Source: Chitinophagaceae bacterium
GTDB taxonomy: Bacteria > Bacteroidota > Bacteroidia > Chitinophagales > UBA10324
Direction: 5' to 3'
DNA: 64,000 nucleotides
Assembly: GCA_947469485.1 (NCBI GenBank)
Contig: CANIPU010000001.1
Span: 62,001-126,000, forward strand
Part shown: piece after piece, positions 43,645 to 54,080 of the stretch
Numbering within the stretch: the stretch's first letter is position 1
Layout of the letters: the number at the start of each line of letters is the position of its first letter
Program-made: the position numbers and the translations under genes
Notes under the pieces: model-generated
Told to the model about the DNA's origin: nothing
Seen by the model: only the letters and a program-made list of their open reading frames with translations
The model's database searches: none

Positions 43645-46314
43645 TTGAAGAACATAAAATTAAGCGCAACATTATTATTGACAGGCATAGTATTTCTATT
43701 TGCCTGTTCAGGAGGAAAAAAAGGCAGTAAATTATCATTAATGGGTGGTTTTTATCACAACACTACCGCCCGTTACAATGGATTTTATTATGGCAAATTG
43801 AAATTGAATCGTGTAAAAGAGAGTATGACATCTTCTTTGCAGGATGATTACACAAAATTGCTTCCGTTGTTTACTGATGAAGAAGCTGGTACAGGTTCAA
43901 AAGGCGACCTTGACTCAGTTATAATTAAATTATCTGTAGTTACTCAATTACATCCTAAAAGCAAGTGGGTGGACGACTGTTACCAACTAATAGGCGAATC
44001 ATATTTTTACAAAGGTGATTATGAAGACGCTCTTTCAACTTTTCAATATATAGTAGCCACTTTTAAAGAAACAGGAAAAAAGAAAAAACCAACTGGTGGA
44101 AAAAAAATAAAAGAAGGAGATGTAACAATTCCATGGTTGAAAAATTCCGAGGGTTTTAGCATTCAGCATAAACCAATTAGAAATGAAGCTTTGCTCTGGC
44201 TATTGAAAACCTATATTGCTTTAGGAAAACATGATGAAGCACAAAGCATTATTAAAGTACTGGCTTCTGATCAGACTTTCCCTTTCGATCTTCGGGATGA
44301 ATTTACTTTAATAAACACACAGAATTTTTTAAAGCAGGAAAGGTATTCGGATGCAATTGCACCGCTCAAGCAGGCTATTGTACTTACCAAAAAGAAAAAA
44401 GATAAAATCCGATACAGTTATATCCTTTCTCAACTTTATCAATTGACTAATAATTCTGATAAAGCAATTGAATCTTTTAAAAAAGCAATTGCTATGAAAC
44501 CCGAATATAAAATGGAGTTTTATGCAAACATTAATATTGCAAAATCATTTTCTGGAAATGGTAAAACATCTGCAACCGAAATTCTCGCACTATTAGAAAA
44601 ATTATCAAGAGACGATAAATATGAAGAATTCCGTGATCAGATTTATTATACAATGGCAGAAGTATATCTAAAGGAAAACAATAAACTATTAGCGGTAAAA
44701 TCTTTAAAAAAATCCATTGAAAGCAGCACAACAAACATTAATCAAAAATCATTAGCCTATTTAAAATTAGCTGAGTTGGATTTTGAAGTTAAAAATTATG
44801 TAAGTGCCGCCGGATTTTATGATAGTACAGCAGCATTTATGACCAAGTCGTTTGAAAAATATGATGAGGTTACATTAAAGAAGAAGATACTGGACAATCT
44901 TGTATATCAAATAAATATTGTTTCAAGAGAAGATAGTTTGTTGAAATTAGCTTCTATGCCTGAAAAAGATCTGAATAAAGTATTGGATGCCCTGATTGAT
45001 AACTTTGAAAAACAACAAAAATTAGATTCACTTCAAAACAATGCAGTTGTTTCATCTGACGCTAAAAAAATTGAAGAAGAAAACGATATAAAGAATGGCT
45101 GGTATTTCTATAACACTGCTACTAAAGGATCTGGGTTTAATGATTTTAAAAAGAAGTGGGGAAACAGACCTAATGAAAACAACTGGCGCAGAAATAACAA
45201 AACCAGTTCAGAAGAAAATTCTGATGCCCAAAACAGTAAATCAGATGCTGGTGCTAATACTTTTACCGGAAGCAAGTTAACACGCGAAGATTTAAAAAAA
45301 GGAATTCCTTTTAAACCTGAAGAGAAAAAAGCATCTGATTTAAAAATTCAAAATGCGTTATATACTATTGGCGGAATTTATAAAGAAGGACTAAAAGATT
45401 TTGAGAATTCTATTTCAACCTATGAAGATTTGCTTAAACGATACCAGTTATTTGAATTAGAACCTGCAACCTTTTATGCTTTGCATTTGCTTTATAACAA
45501 TAAAGGAATGGCCATGCAAACAGAAAATTACAAACAACAGATCTTAAAAAACTATCCTAATTCTGAATATGCTAAACTTTTAACTAACCCAAATTATTTA
45601 GAGGAGAAGAAAGCAGGTGCAGGACTTGTGGAGATTTATTATCAATCAGCATTTTCACTTTACGAACAACAAAAATATGCTGAGGTAATAATAAAAACTA
45701 AAGCAGCAGATACAATGTTTAAACCTAATCCGATTGCTGCAAAATTTGACTTGCTTGAATCGTTTGCTATTGCTCAAACGCAACCGGTTGACACTTTTAA
45801 ATCAGCCTTAAAAAGCATTATTAAAAGATATGTTGTTGGAGAGGAAGCGGAAAAAGCAAAACAGTTATTAGGCAATATTGACAAACCAAAAGGTGGCGAC
45901 AAAAATGTAAAGCAATTAAAAGATTCAACTTTTCAGAGCAGTGCTTCATCTTACTCCGTTCATAAAACCAATGCACATTATTTTATCATTTTATTTACTG
46001 ATGATGACCCTGCGATAGAATCGGTTAAGGATTCGTTACAAAATTTCATTACCAAAAATTATTCATTAAATACTTACAAGGTTTCTACTATGATGCTGGA
46101 TAAAAAACAGCAAATGATTATGGTAAAACAAATGAAGAACATGGAAGATGCAATGGATTTTTACTCTGATGCTTCAAGCCAGACATTTTATGATGAAATT
46201 GAATTAACTGATTTTTATTTTTTCATTATTGACGATAAAAATTTCGCTGCTTTTTTTAAGAATAAAAACCTCACTGATTATATGCAGTTTTTTGATGCGA
46301 ATTATAATCCCTAA
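43645..46314 (+). CDS. porW: PorW/SprE-type T9SS lipoprotein with TPR repeats
   Basis: 889 aa. The start codon is TTG at 43645; it is preferred because it alone gives the lipoprotein signal (LLLTGIVFLFAC). The mature N-terminus FYHNTTARYNGFYYGKLKL is typical of PorW/SprE, which connects the T9SS motor to the outer-membrane translocon and is needed for gliding in some species. Many TPR-like helices follow (DDCYQLIGESYFYKGDYEDALSTFQ). The presence of T9SS cargo in this window supports a working system. It is divergent from the bactofilin operon. Confidence 0.85.
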   Translation: MKNIKLSATLLLTGIVFLFACSGGKKGSKLSLMGGFYHNTTARYNGFYYGKLKLNRVKESMTSSLQDDYTKLLPLFTDEEAGTGSKGDLDSVIIKLSVVTQLHPKSKWVDDCYQLIGESYFYKGDYEDALSTFQYIVATFKETGKKKKPTGGKKIKEGDVTIPWLKNSEGFSIQHKPIRNEALLWLLKTYIALGKHDEAQSIIKVLASDQTFPFDLRDEFTLINTQNFLKQERYSDAIAPLKQAIVLTKKKKDKIRYSYILSQLYQLTNNSDKAIESFKKAIAMKPEYKMEFYANINIAKSFSGNGKTSATEILALLEKLSRDDKYEEFRDQIYYTMAEVYLKENNKLLAVKSLKKSIESSTTNINQKSLAYLKLAELDFEVKNYVSAAGFYDSTAAFMTKSFEKYDEVTLKKKILDNLVYQINIVSREDSLLKLASMPEKDLNKVLDALIDNFEKQQKLDSLQNNAVVSSDAKKIEEENDIKNGWYFYNTATKGSGFNDFKKKWGNRPNENNWRRNNKTSSEENSDAQNSKSDAGANTFTGSKLTREDLKKGIPFKPEEKKASDLKIQNALYTIGGIYKEGLKDFENSISTYEDLLKRYQLFELEPATFYALHLLYNNKGMAMQTENYKQQILKNYPNSEYAKLLTNPNYLEEKKAGAGLVEIYYQSAFSLYEQQKYAEVIIKTKAADTMFKPNPIAAKFDLLESFAIAQTQPVDTFKSALKSIIKRYVVGEEAEKAKQLLGNIDKPKGGDKNVKQLKDSTFQSSASSYSVHKTNAHYFIILFTDDDPAIESVKDSLQNFITKNYSLNTYKVSTMMLDKKQQMIMVKQMKNMEDAMDFYSDASSQTFYDEIELTDFYFFIIDDKNFAAFFKNKNLTDYMQFFDANYNP

Positions 46315-46339
46315 ATTGAAAATTCAGTTTTAGTAGTTC

Positions 46340-48553
46340 ATGAACAAAAAGAAAAATTCATATAGAAAATACATCCGCATTTTTTGGTATTTAACCGGAG
46401 GACTATTGTTTTCTGTTATCCTGCTAATTACACTTACTTCGTTTGGATTATTTGGGGATATGCCAACTTTTGAAGAACTTGAAAACCCAAAAAGCTCATT
46501 AGCTACAGAAGTTTACAGTTCAGATGGGGTTCTTCTCGGAAAATATTATTTCGAGAACCGAAGTGAATCTTCATTTGAAGAAATTCCAGCATCTTTAAAA
46601 AACGCGCTAATTGCCACTGAGGATATTCGGTTTTACGATCATAGTGGAATTGATTATTGGGGAACAGTTGGAGGAATTGTTTCAACTTTGCTTGGAGATA
46701 AGCGTGGAGCCTCAACAATTTCACAACAACTTGCATTGAATCTTTTTTCTGCCCGTGAAAAAAATCCATGGAAAAGAATGACCCAAAAATTACAGGAGTG
46801 GATCATAGCAGTGAAACTTGAACGGCGATATACTAAAGAAGAAATAATAAACCTTTATTTTAACACTGTTGCCTTCAGTGATAATTCTTTCGGAATAAAA
46901 TCTGCTTCACTTACATACTTCAGCAAAGATCCTGATTCGTTGAAAGTGGAAGAAGCAGCTGTTCTTGTTGGAATGTTAAAAGGAAATACGCTTTATAATC
47001 CCCGTCGTAATCCAAAAAAATCTATGGAGCGCCGTAATACGGTGCTGGATCAAATGGAGAAATATGGATTTATTACCAAAGCACAATTAGACTCTGCAAA
47101 AAAATATCCTATTAAATTATTTTATCAAAGCCCTGATCATAACGAGGGTGTTGCCACATATTTCCGTGAACACCTACGACAGGATTTAATGAAGTGGTGT
47201 AAGGAAAACAAAAAATCAACCGGAGAATTTTACAATCTGTATAAAGATGGATTGAAAGTATATACAACAATCAATTACAAAATGCAGGTGTATGCAGAGG
47301 CTGCAGTTCAAAAGCACATGGCAGAACTGCAAAAACAATTCTACCAAAGCTACAAAGGTTCAGCACCGTGGGGCAAAGATGACAAGTTCATCAACGATGC
47401 CATGAAACAATGTGACCGATACATTCGAATGAGACAACAAAAAATTTCGGTTGACAGTATTATAAAATCGTTTAACACACCACAAGCAATGACTGTTTTT
47501 TCATATCGTGGTGATATAGATACTGTAATGACTCCTTTTGATTCAATAAAATACTATAAGTATTTTTTGCACACCGGATTCATGGTTACAAATCCACATA
47601 CCGGAGAAATTGTTTCGTGGGTTGGTGGAATCAATCATCGTTACTTTAAATATGATCATGTAAATATTCATGCCAAGCGCCAGGTTGGTTCTACCATTAA
47701 ACCTATCCTTTACACTACTGCAATTGAAAATGGTTATAGCCCCTGCTTCGAAGTTCCTAATGTAAAAGTTGTATTCGAAAATTTTAACAACTGGAGTCCG
47801 GATAATTCTGACAATAAGTATGGTGGTGTTTACACATTGTATAAAGGATTGGCAATGTCAGTAAATACCATTAGCGCATATCTTATGAAACAAATTGGTC
47901 CTCAACCCATGATTGATATGGCGCATCGCCTTGGAATTGAAAGCAAAATGGATCCATATCCATCATTATGCCTTGGCGTTCCTGATATTTCAGTTTTTGA
48001 AATGGTTGGAGCCTATGGAACATTTGCAAATAAGGGTGTTTATAATAAACCATACTATATACAGCGAATCACAGATAGCCGCGGAAATGTACTTCAGGAA
48101 TTTACAACCAAAAAAGTGGAAGCTATTAACGAGGGAGTTGCTTATATAATGGTTCGGATGCTTGAAAATGTTGTGAACTCAGGAACCGGGCAGCGTTTGC
48201 GAGGCAAGTATGGAATTACAGGTGAAGTTGGAGGAAAAACCGGAACTACTCAAAACAATACCGATGGCTGGTTTATGTCAATAACACCAGAACTAACAGG
48301 CGGAGTATGGGTTGGCGGCGACGATAGAATCATTCGGTTCCGTTCAATTTTTTACGGCCAGGGTGCCAGCATGGCTTTGCCTATCTGGGGTTATTTTCTA
48401 AAAAATGTTTATTCAGATAAATCACTTGGTATTTCCCCGGATGCCACATTTGAAACTCCTGCGGGTGATCTTGGCATTGAAACCGATTGCAGTAAATACA
48501 AACAAAGAGGTGACGATAAAAAGAAAATAATTTTTGGCGAACAATTTAATTAA
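46340..48553 (+). CDS. mrcA: class A penicillin-binding protein (PBP1A type)
   Basis: 737 aa. One N-terminal TM helix (14-37), GT51 glycosyltransferase (about 70-240: ATEDIRFYDHSGIDYWG, GASTISQQLALNLFS) and a transpeptidase domain. The transpeptidase motifs are intact: GSTIKP (SxxK), SVN and KTGTT. It polymerises and cross-links peptidoglycan. It starts 25 bp after porW and probably shares its transcript. Confidence 0.96.
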   Translation: MNKKKNSYRKYIRIFWYLTGGLLFSVILLITLTSFGLFGDMPTFEELENPKSSLATEVYSSDGVLLGKYYFENRSESSFEEIPASLKNALIATEDIRFYDHSGIDYWGTVGGIVSTLLGDKRGASTISQQLALNLFSAREKNPWKRMTQKLQEWIIAVKLERRYTKEEIINLYFNTVAFSDNSFGIKSASLTYFSKDPDSLKVEEAAVLVGMLKGNTLYNPRRNPKKSMERRNTVLDQMEKYGFITKAQLDSAKKYPIKLFYQSPDHNEGVATYFREHLRQDLMKWCKENKKSTGEFYNLYKDGLKVYTTINYKMQVYAEAAVQKHMAELQKQFYQSYKGSAPWGKDDKFINDAMKQCDRYIRMRQQKISVDSIIKSFNTPQAMTVFSYRGDIDTVMTPFDSIKYYKYFLHTGFMVTNPHTGEIVSWVGGINHRYFKYDHVNIHAKRQVGSTIKPILYTTAIENGYSPCFEVPNVKVVFENFNNWSPDNSDNKYGGVYTLYKGLAMSVNTISAYLMKQIGPQPMIDMAHRLGIESKMDPYPSLCLGVPDISVFEMVGAYGTFANKGVYNKPYYIQRITDSRGNVLQEFTTKKVEAINEGVAYIMVRMLENVVNSGTGQRLRGKYGITGEVGGKTGTTQNNTDGWFMSITPELTGGVWVGGDDRIIRFRSIFYGQGASMALPIWGYFLKNVYSDKSLGISPDATFETPAGDLGIETDCSKYKQRGDDKKKIIFGEQFN

Positions 48554-48653
48554 GCGTTTAAATGAATTGTTCTCATATTTTAATTCACGATTTGGAATTA
48601 TATATCTTCTAATAAATCTAATTTAGTTTTATTATCGCAGAACAAATAATTGA

Positions 48654-49268
48654 ATGAAAAGATTATCAATAGCAAGTTTTGTATTACTACTATCAATTGC
48701 AGTTTCATTGCAGCTGTTTTATTCATCATGCAAAAAAGATGTTTGTGAAACTTTAAAATGCTGGAATGGTGGTACCTGTGTTGATGGTGCCTGTGTTTGT
48801 GCTGCAGGTTGGGAAGGTAATATTTGTACAACTCCTGTTGTAAATGCAGATCCTTGTTTAAATGTTGATTGTCAGAATGGAGGAACATGCGTTGATGGTA
48901 CTTGTAATTGTGCAAGCGGTTATGAAGGGACAAATTGCGAAACTGAAATGCGTTCAAAATTTGTTCGAACCTGGGCTGCAAATGACAATTGTTCTTTATC
49001 CGGCGCTTCAAGTTATTCTTTAATAGTAACAAATGGGTCAAATATTAATTTAATAACCATTGCAAATTTTAACAACGAGTTTACTACAGTAAATGCTTCA
49101 GTATCTGGAAACAACATAACTATCCCTAATCAATTTCAAACTTCCGGCTCAACAACTTATAGTATAATTGGAAGTGGTATATTTAATAACAATTCAGTTT
49201 CAATATCATATACAATAACTAACACATCAACATTTGATACAAATACATGTACTGCCACATGGCAGTAA
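48654..49268 (+). CDS. lipoprotein with two EGF-like domains
   Basis: 204 aa. Signal peptide with lipobox FYSSC. Residues 30-58 and 66-96 are two classical EGF-like modules with six cysteines each and the NGGTCVDG core (CxxxxCxNGGTCxxxxCxCxxGxxGxxC). The C-terminal 105 residues form a beta-rich domain with S/T/N repeats. Disulphide bonding outside the cytoplasm is expected. EGF modules suggest binding to a partner or matrix; partner unknown. Confidence 0.85.
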   Translation: MKRLSIASFVLLLSIAVSLQLFYSSCKKDVCETLKCWNGGTCVDGACVCAAGWEGNICTTPVVNADPCLNVDCQNGGTCVDGTCNCASGYEGTNCETEMRSKFVRTWAANDNCSLSGASSYSLIVTNGSNINLITIANFNNEFTTVNASVSGNNITIPNQFQTSGSTTYSIIGSGIFNNNSVSISYTITNTSTFDTNTCTATWQ

Positions 49269-49347
49269 AAAACTTTGTTCTACTTATAGAAATCAGAACT
49301 ATTGTATTTGTCAGTATTTCTTTTGTTGATTTTAACTTTTCTAATTA

Positions 49348-50397
49348 ATGAAAGCAATTGTCTGCATTCTTATGCTCTCAGTAATTTCATGTTCACCATT
49401 GCATCATATTAATTTAATACAATCTGATAAGAGAATTAAAAAAACTGAAGATCTGAATTTTACAGATGCTAAAGCATTGACACAATGGTGGTATTACGAC
49501 TGTGTTTTTGATGATGGGTCGGTGTTGGTTCTACTTTTCACACCTTATCAATGGTGGGATGAATTTGTAAAAATGCCAACAAATAAATCTCTATTTTATC
49601 TAAGTTACATGAATGCTCAAGGAAATGTAATTTCCCAACGAAAAGTCTTTGATGCTTCTGAAATTCAGTATACGACCAACTGTATTAAATCACCTTGTTT
49701 TGAAATTATAAGAGCTCATGATAAAAACAATAGAATTTATTCAATCAACTTTTTTTTAGATAGCATAAATGGAACAATAAATATCAACTCCATTCAAAAA
49801 GCTTTTTCGCCTTTTCCCCGGGGGAGTATGAGTGCAACAATTACCGGTATTTTAAAAAAGAAAGTAAAAGGACTTGCATATCGGTATGCCGCGCATGTAA
49901 CTGATGGCAAAGTACAATGCAATATTAATATGAATGAAAACCTTCTTGCACTTAAAGGCAAAGCTTATCATGAGCAAGGATGGGTAACTGGAACTGCTGA
50001 TCAATTGGGTGATGGGTGGACATGGTTTCATTTCGTTTCAAAAAACATAAATATTTTCGGTACTTCAGAACAATTTTTCTGTCTTGAAAATCAAGGCAAA
50101 CGCCTGTATGGTGGATTAAATAAAAAGTGTTGCATTTCTGAAATGACTTACGCTGATAAGAAAAAACAATTACTTACCGGAGGAAATCTAAACTTCCATT
50201 CAAACAAAATAGCTTTCGAATTAAATCCACTTGATAGCACTTATACTCCAATGATTGTAATGCCCTCATTTGACACCGACCAGATTTGGGGTTCGGTTTT
50301 ACAGAAAACGACTATTAATTTCAGGTATAAAAAAACTGAACTTAATGAAAACGGAATTATGTTATTAGAAACATGCAGAATGAAGAAAAAGGAATAA
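49348..50397 (+). CDS. CrtC/AttH-like lipocalin-fold lipoprotein
   Basis: 349 aa. Lipobox SVISC, Cys at 15. LTQWWYYDCVFDDGSVLVLLF and GKAYHEQGWVTGTADQLGDGWTWFHF resemble the AttH/CrtC family (carotenoid 1,2-hydratase and relatives; a double lipocalin-like fold), including the WWY start and the second-domain histidine-rich strand. Enzymatic carotenoid hydration is not shown and no carotenoid genes are near. Identification is by motif only. Confidence 0.6.
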   Translation: MKAIVCILMLSVISCSPLHHINLIQSDKRIKKTEDLNFTDAKALTQWWYYDCVFDDGSVLVLLFTPYQWWDEFVKMPTNKSLFYLSYMNAQGNVISQRKVFDASEIQYTTNCIKSPCFEIIRAHDKNNRIYSINFFLDSINGTININSIQKAFSPFPRGSMSATITGILKKKVKGLAYRYAAHVTDGKVQCNINMNENLLALKGKAYHEQGWVTGTADQLGDGWTWFHFVSKNINIFGTSEQFFCLENQGKRLYGGLNKKCCISEMTYADKKKQLLTGGNLNFHSNKIAFELNPLDSTYTPMIVMPSFDTDQIWGSVLQKTTINFRYKKTELNENGIMLLETCRMKKKE

Positions 50398-50486
50398 CAA
50401 TTGTTTAGTTTTGAAAATATATTTTTATAAATATTCATTTATAAAAAAATAAATTCGATCATTCCATTTGGCAATGAAAATTAAAA

Positions 50487-51374
50487 TTAAGATTTATCTA
50501 TTGATAAATAATAAAGTTTAGAAAAGCCATCATCATTATCAGCAGCTGCAATGGCTGAAATAATATTGCCGTTGATTTTTATTGTTTCAATTGCTTCGAG
50601 TTTATCAGTAATAAAATTGCCATTGCTGCTTTTTACCTGTGTGAGTGATACCAAATTCGCAGTAGTGTCGCTCAACAAATGGAGCAGGCCAATGTAACTG
50701 CCCTTAACAGGTCCGTCGTTTATTGGGTCACTTGTTTCTTCAAGTGTTGCGGTGAAAAGCAATTGATTTTCTTTTAAAGCGCATGCGCCCGAAAAACCAA
50801 CTTGAAAACCATTAACCACAGGCAACTCAATATTAATTATTGTAAAAGCCGGAATATCATTCGCTGCTTCATTCATTACATATGCAGTAAATTTTTTTCA
50901 GGGCATTAAAACAATAAAATTTTTACCCCGGTTAAAAAGCAACAACTTGTCACCGGATAATGCGGCTCCTTCAATGTTCAGTTCATTTTCATTAAGTGCT
51001 GCCTTTTTTCTGATTGCATTGTAAACTGGCAGAAGTGATCGCCTATAACATTGACTTGGATTGTTAATATTCAAGGCAAATAAGTTATCACGATAAGGGC
51101 TAATTCCACCTGAGCCAAAAACAAACAAAAATTGTTCACCTTCAAAATCACCCAAGGTACAGGATTCAAGATCGTGTTTAACCGGCTTTGCTATCCGTTG
51201 CTCAGAAGCACTTTCATACAATTTAATTCTACTGAAATCAGTATGGCCAATAGTTGATTTAACTACATAGTCAACATCGTCGCCTATCATCCATATATTG
51301 TTGTCCGCAACGGCCAACCCCGATGCAGACGAGATGGCGGTTGTTAAAATAACTTTTTCAATTTCAATTTTCAA
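50487..51374 (-). pseudogene. DUF6929-like protein gene interrupted by one in-frame TGA
   Basis: One reading frame of 295 codons plus the stop, broken by TGA at 50898-50900. The first part (158 aa) ends LLFNRGKNFIVLMP; reading continues in the same frame with KKFTAYVMNEAANDIPAF, then 120 more codons. Both parts are beta-propeller-like (repeated strands such as LLFNRGKN and LLFTATLE) and look like one protein family of Bacteroidota. A single substitution, for example TGG to TGA, would explain it. TGA is a normal stop elsewhere in the window (dinB, pepP). Sequencing error or readthrough cannot be excluded. Confidence 0.6.
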
Positions 51375-51510
51375 CGAGGCGTATTATTAATTAAACCGCA
51401 ATGAAATTAATTATATCTCACAGAATTTATAAACTTCAAAAAGTCGCACATTCCTTTCAAACCAAAAAACTTCAATTGGAAATTATGTTTGTTCATTCTG
51501 ATTTTTTTGA

Positions 51511-51547
51511 AAAAAATAAAAGCCGCACTCTGTTTGAGAACGGCTTT
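51511..51547 (-). terminator. intrinsic terminator after the esterase gene
   Basis: Minus strand: stem AAAGCCG/CGGCTTT (51547-51541 with 51525-51519), extended by three more inner pairs, followed by a T-rich run. It lies 24 bp after the stop codon. Confidence 0.75.
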
Positions 51548-51570
51548 ACAAATTAAATGGAATTGTAATT

Positions 51571-53988
51571 TTATTTAATAATTATTCGGCTTCGCAGGTA
51601 ATCGTTACCCCTTTTCAGGCGCAACTCATATACCCCATCAACCAGTTTGTTTCTTGTATTTATGGTTTCATATACATTTCCATCTTCAACCTTTAAAGGC
51701 ATTTTATAAACTATTTGCCCAAGGCTGTTTAATATTTCAAAATCGGTGCTTGCTATGTTTTCAGGTAATGATGCCTGTATTGTAAATGTTCCGTTGTTAG
51801 GGTTAGGGAAAACATTTATACTCTGTTGAATTTTATAGGTCACATTTTCTTTTTCAGTTTTCAATCCCAGAGTTGTAAAATATCCCATATCTGACCGGGC
51901 AGAATAATTGCTTCCGCTTACACAAATGGTTCTTGCCACATACTCATAATCAGTGCTCGTATTTAAATTATATAGGTTAATATTTTCAATTGCTGTGCTT
52001 GTTACTGTCCAAACCGAATCGCCTACAGGCCTGTATTTAAAACGGTATGAAACCGGATTGCATGCAGCAGTCCATTGAATAGATGCATTGGTTTCGCCAA
52101 TATTATATTCAGTAAACTGAATTGGCATTTCACACTTATTGGTTTTAAACTCATAAGAAGTTGCCCCTTCGGTTAAATCATTCCACGAATAATTTAATAC
52201 ATCAAATTTGTAATTGGCACCCTGAATTAAATCGGTGTATTCAAAAACTGTTTGAGTTGCGCTAACTAATTGTTGTACAAAAGAATTATCGCTAAGGTTG
52301 GTAAGCCGCACTCGCTGGTACAAAACTTCGGGCATGGGCTGCCAGCTGAATTTTGCACCACATGAATTAATGTACAATGCCAGCAAATTGGTTGGCTTAC
52401 TCAGTAATGGAAATTCGATTTGCACCTCGTCGTATTTTTTACAATCGCCTGATGTTATAGTTACGGCATAGGTTCCTTCATCAACATGGTTAAGTATTCC
52501 GTTTGTTGAACCATTAGACCATAAAAAACTTAACGGTGCCTGACCTCCACCGGCAACAGCATATAAATTCATATGCGTTTGAACAGTATCAATTTTTATA
52601 GCACCATAAAGCGGTAAAGCACTTTTTATTGCCACTACAGCTTGTGCAGAACAACCATTTGAATCAGTAGTGGTTAAAGTATAGTTGGTCAGAAAATTTG
52701 GTGTTGCAATTATTTGATTCGATAATGAATTTGAAAGTTTTACCGAAGGACTCCACGCATATGCCATTCCGCCTGTGGCAAGTGCCATTGCACAAGAATT
52801 TTCACCATGTTTATTCGCTACATGTGCGTAAAGAAAATCTCTTGATTCCATAAAAATGGTGTCCATTTCCGCTGAAGTAAGTGGTGGAACATGTCCACCG
52901 TCATAAAAGGTATGAAGGGTTGAATTTAATCCGCATTGATTTGCTTCTTGGTTAACCGAATATCCTCCGAAAGTTAAAACCTGCCCTCCAACTAAGCCAC
53001 TGTAATATGGAATAACTCCGTCAGCTGTACCATGAAAAGAATAAAGTGGCTCAGTTTCGTTATCAAAAATGGTAGTAGTATCATAAACACCTCCTGAAAT
53101 ACTCACCACTGCTTTTACACTTGATGAATAGCCAATGTTTCCGCTGACATCATCCAGCAAACCAAGTGTTGAATAATTTATAAATGAAGGAATTTCGTTT
53201 TGATCAAGGTAAGCAGTTCCCATAGAAGTTAGTGCTCCGGCAGAAACTCCGGTTATAAATATTTGCGAAGTATCAACGCCAATATCAACTCCTGTCTTTC
53301 TGATATATCTTACACATGATTTCGCATCTTGAATTGCACGGTAGTAAGCTTTACCGGCATTAATTTGATTGGGTGTTGACATACCTGTGCGGTAATTAGC
53401 ATTGTATACTACATATCCTCTGTGTGCATAAAACTGGCTTAAGGCAACTACTATACTATCTTCTTTATTTCCAAATAAAAAGCCTCCTCCATGCAAAACT
53501 AAAATAGCAGGGCGCTGGTAATTGACCAATTGGCTTGGCATGTATATATCAAGTTTCAAACTTGCCAATTGCCCATTGAATAAATAATTTTCGCCATAAA
53601 CAATATTGCTCATAATTTTAACATCTGGGTAAATAGGATTCATATACAATCCTTCAACATAGTTACACGAACTTGGCTGAATTATATCAAGGTTTAATAT
53701 AGGATTTGAATTAACTATAATCTCACTAGTTGTTTGTGTTGAATTTCCATTAGAATCAAAACCGGTAACAGTATAAACTGTAGAAACTGAAGGATTGGCT
53801 ATAACAGAATTTCCAATTGTGGTATTCAATCCATTTGATGGACTCCAGAAATAACTGATAGCTCCCACGGCATTTATAGAAGCTGAAAAACCTGAACAAA
53901 TTGATTGTTGTGAGTGGTCAACCAAAACCTGAGCTGATGCTAATTTGAAACAAAATGCAAAAACGCTAATTAAAAGTGCCCTTTTCAT
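51571..53988 (-). CDS. T9SS-exported esterase with Ig-like/FN3 modules
   Basis: 805 aa from ATG 53988 (a TTG seven codons upstream is in frame). Signal peptide to ASAQ. The alpha/beta-hydrolase domain (about 130-395) has HGGGFLFG (oxyanion), GVSAGA (nucleophile Ser), HGTADGVIPY (Asp) and DGGHVPP (His). It is flanked by Ig/PKD-like modules (ICSGFSASINAVGAISYFWSPS and again at about 400), two FN3-like domains (560-730) and the T9SS domain INVFPNPNNGTFTIQAS. It resembles carboxylesterases of the HSL/type-B class acting outside the cell; substrate unknown. Confidence 0.88.
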   Translation of the reverse strand: MKRALLISVFAFCFKLASAQVLVDHSQQSICSGFSASINAVGAISYFWSPSNGLNTTIGNSVIANPSVSTVYTVTGFDSNGNSTQTTSEIIVNSNPILNLDIIQPSSCNYVEGLYMNPIYPDVKIMSNIVYGENYLFNGQLASLKLDIYMPSQLVNYQRPAILVLHGGGFLFGNKEDSIVVALSQFYAHRGYVVYNANYRTGMSTPNQINAGKAYYRAIQDAKSCVRYIRKTGVDIGVDTSQIFITGVSAGALTSMGTAYLDQNEIPSFINYSTLGLLDDVSGNIGYSSSVKAVVSISGGVYDTTTIFDNETEPLYSFHGTADGVIPYYSGLVGGQVLTFGGYSVNQEANQCGLNSTLHTFYDGGHVPPLTSAEMDTIFMESRDFLYAHVANKHGENSCAMALATGGMAYAWSPSVKLSNSLSNQIIATPNFLTNYTLTTTDSNGCSAQAVVAIKSALPLYGAIKIDTVQTHMNLYAVAGGGQAPLSFLWSNGSTNGILNHVDEGTYAVTITSGDCKKYDEVQIEFPLLSKPTNLLALYINSCGAKFSWQPMPEVLYQRVRLTNLSDNSFVQQLVSATQTVFEYTDLIQGANYKFDVLNYSWNDLTEGATSYEFKTNKCEMPIQFTEYNIGETNASIQWTAACNPVSYRFKYRPVGDSVWTVTSTAIENINLYNLNTSTDYEYVARTICVSGSNYSARSDMGYFTTLGLKTEKENVTYKIQQSINVFPNPNNGTFTIQASLPENIASTDFEILNSLGQIVYKMPLKVEDGNVYETINTRNKLVDGVYELRLKRGNDYLRSRIIIK

Positions 53989-54080
53989 TGAGATAATTGA
54001 TTTTATCAATCTCTCAACGCTTACAAACTAATAGGGTTACATAAAAAAGAGAGTATTCAGATCAAATGATCATCTTGAAT

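Noticed and set aside
49412-49422. Extra XRE/S24 operator
   Set aside because: An 8-of-10 match to the dyad occurs inside the CrtC-like gene without a second dyad or -7 box, so it is taken as chance.
50898-50900. TGA read as selenocysteine or tryptophan
   Set aside because: TGA ends dinB, pepP and other genes here, and no selenocysteine gene or recoding hairpin is seen; a nonsense change is simpler.
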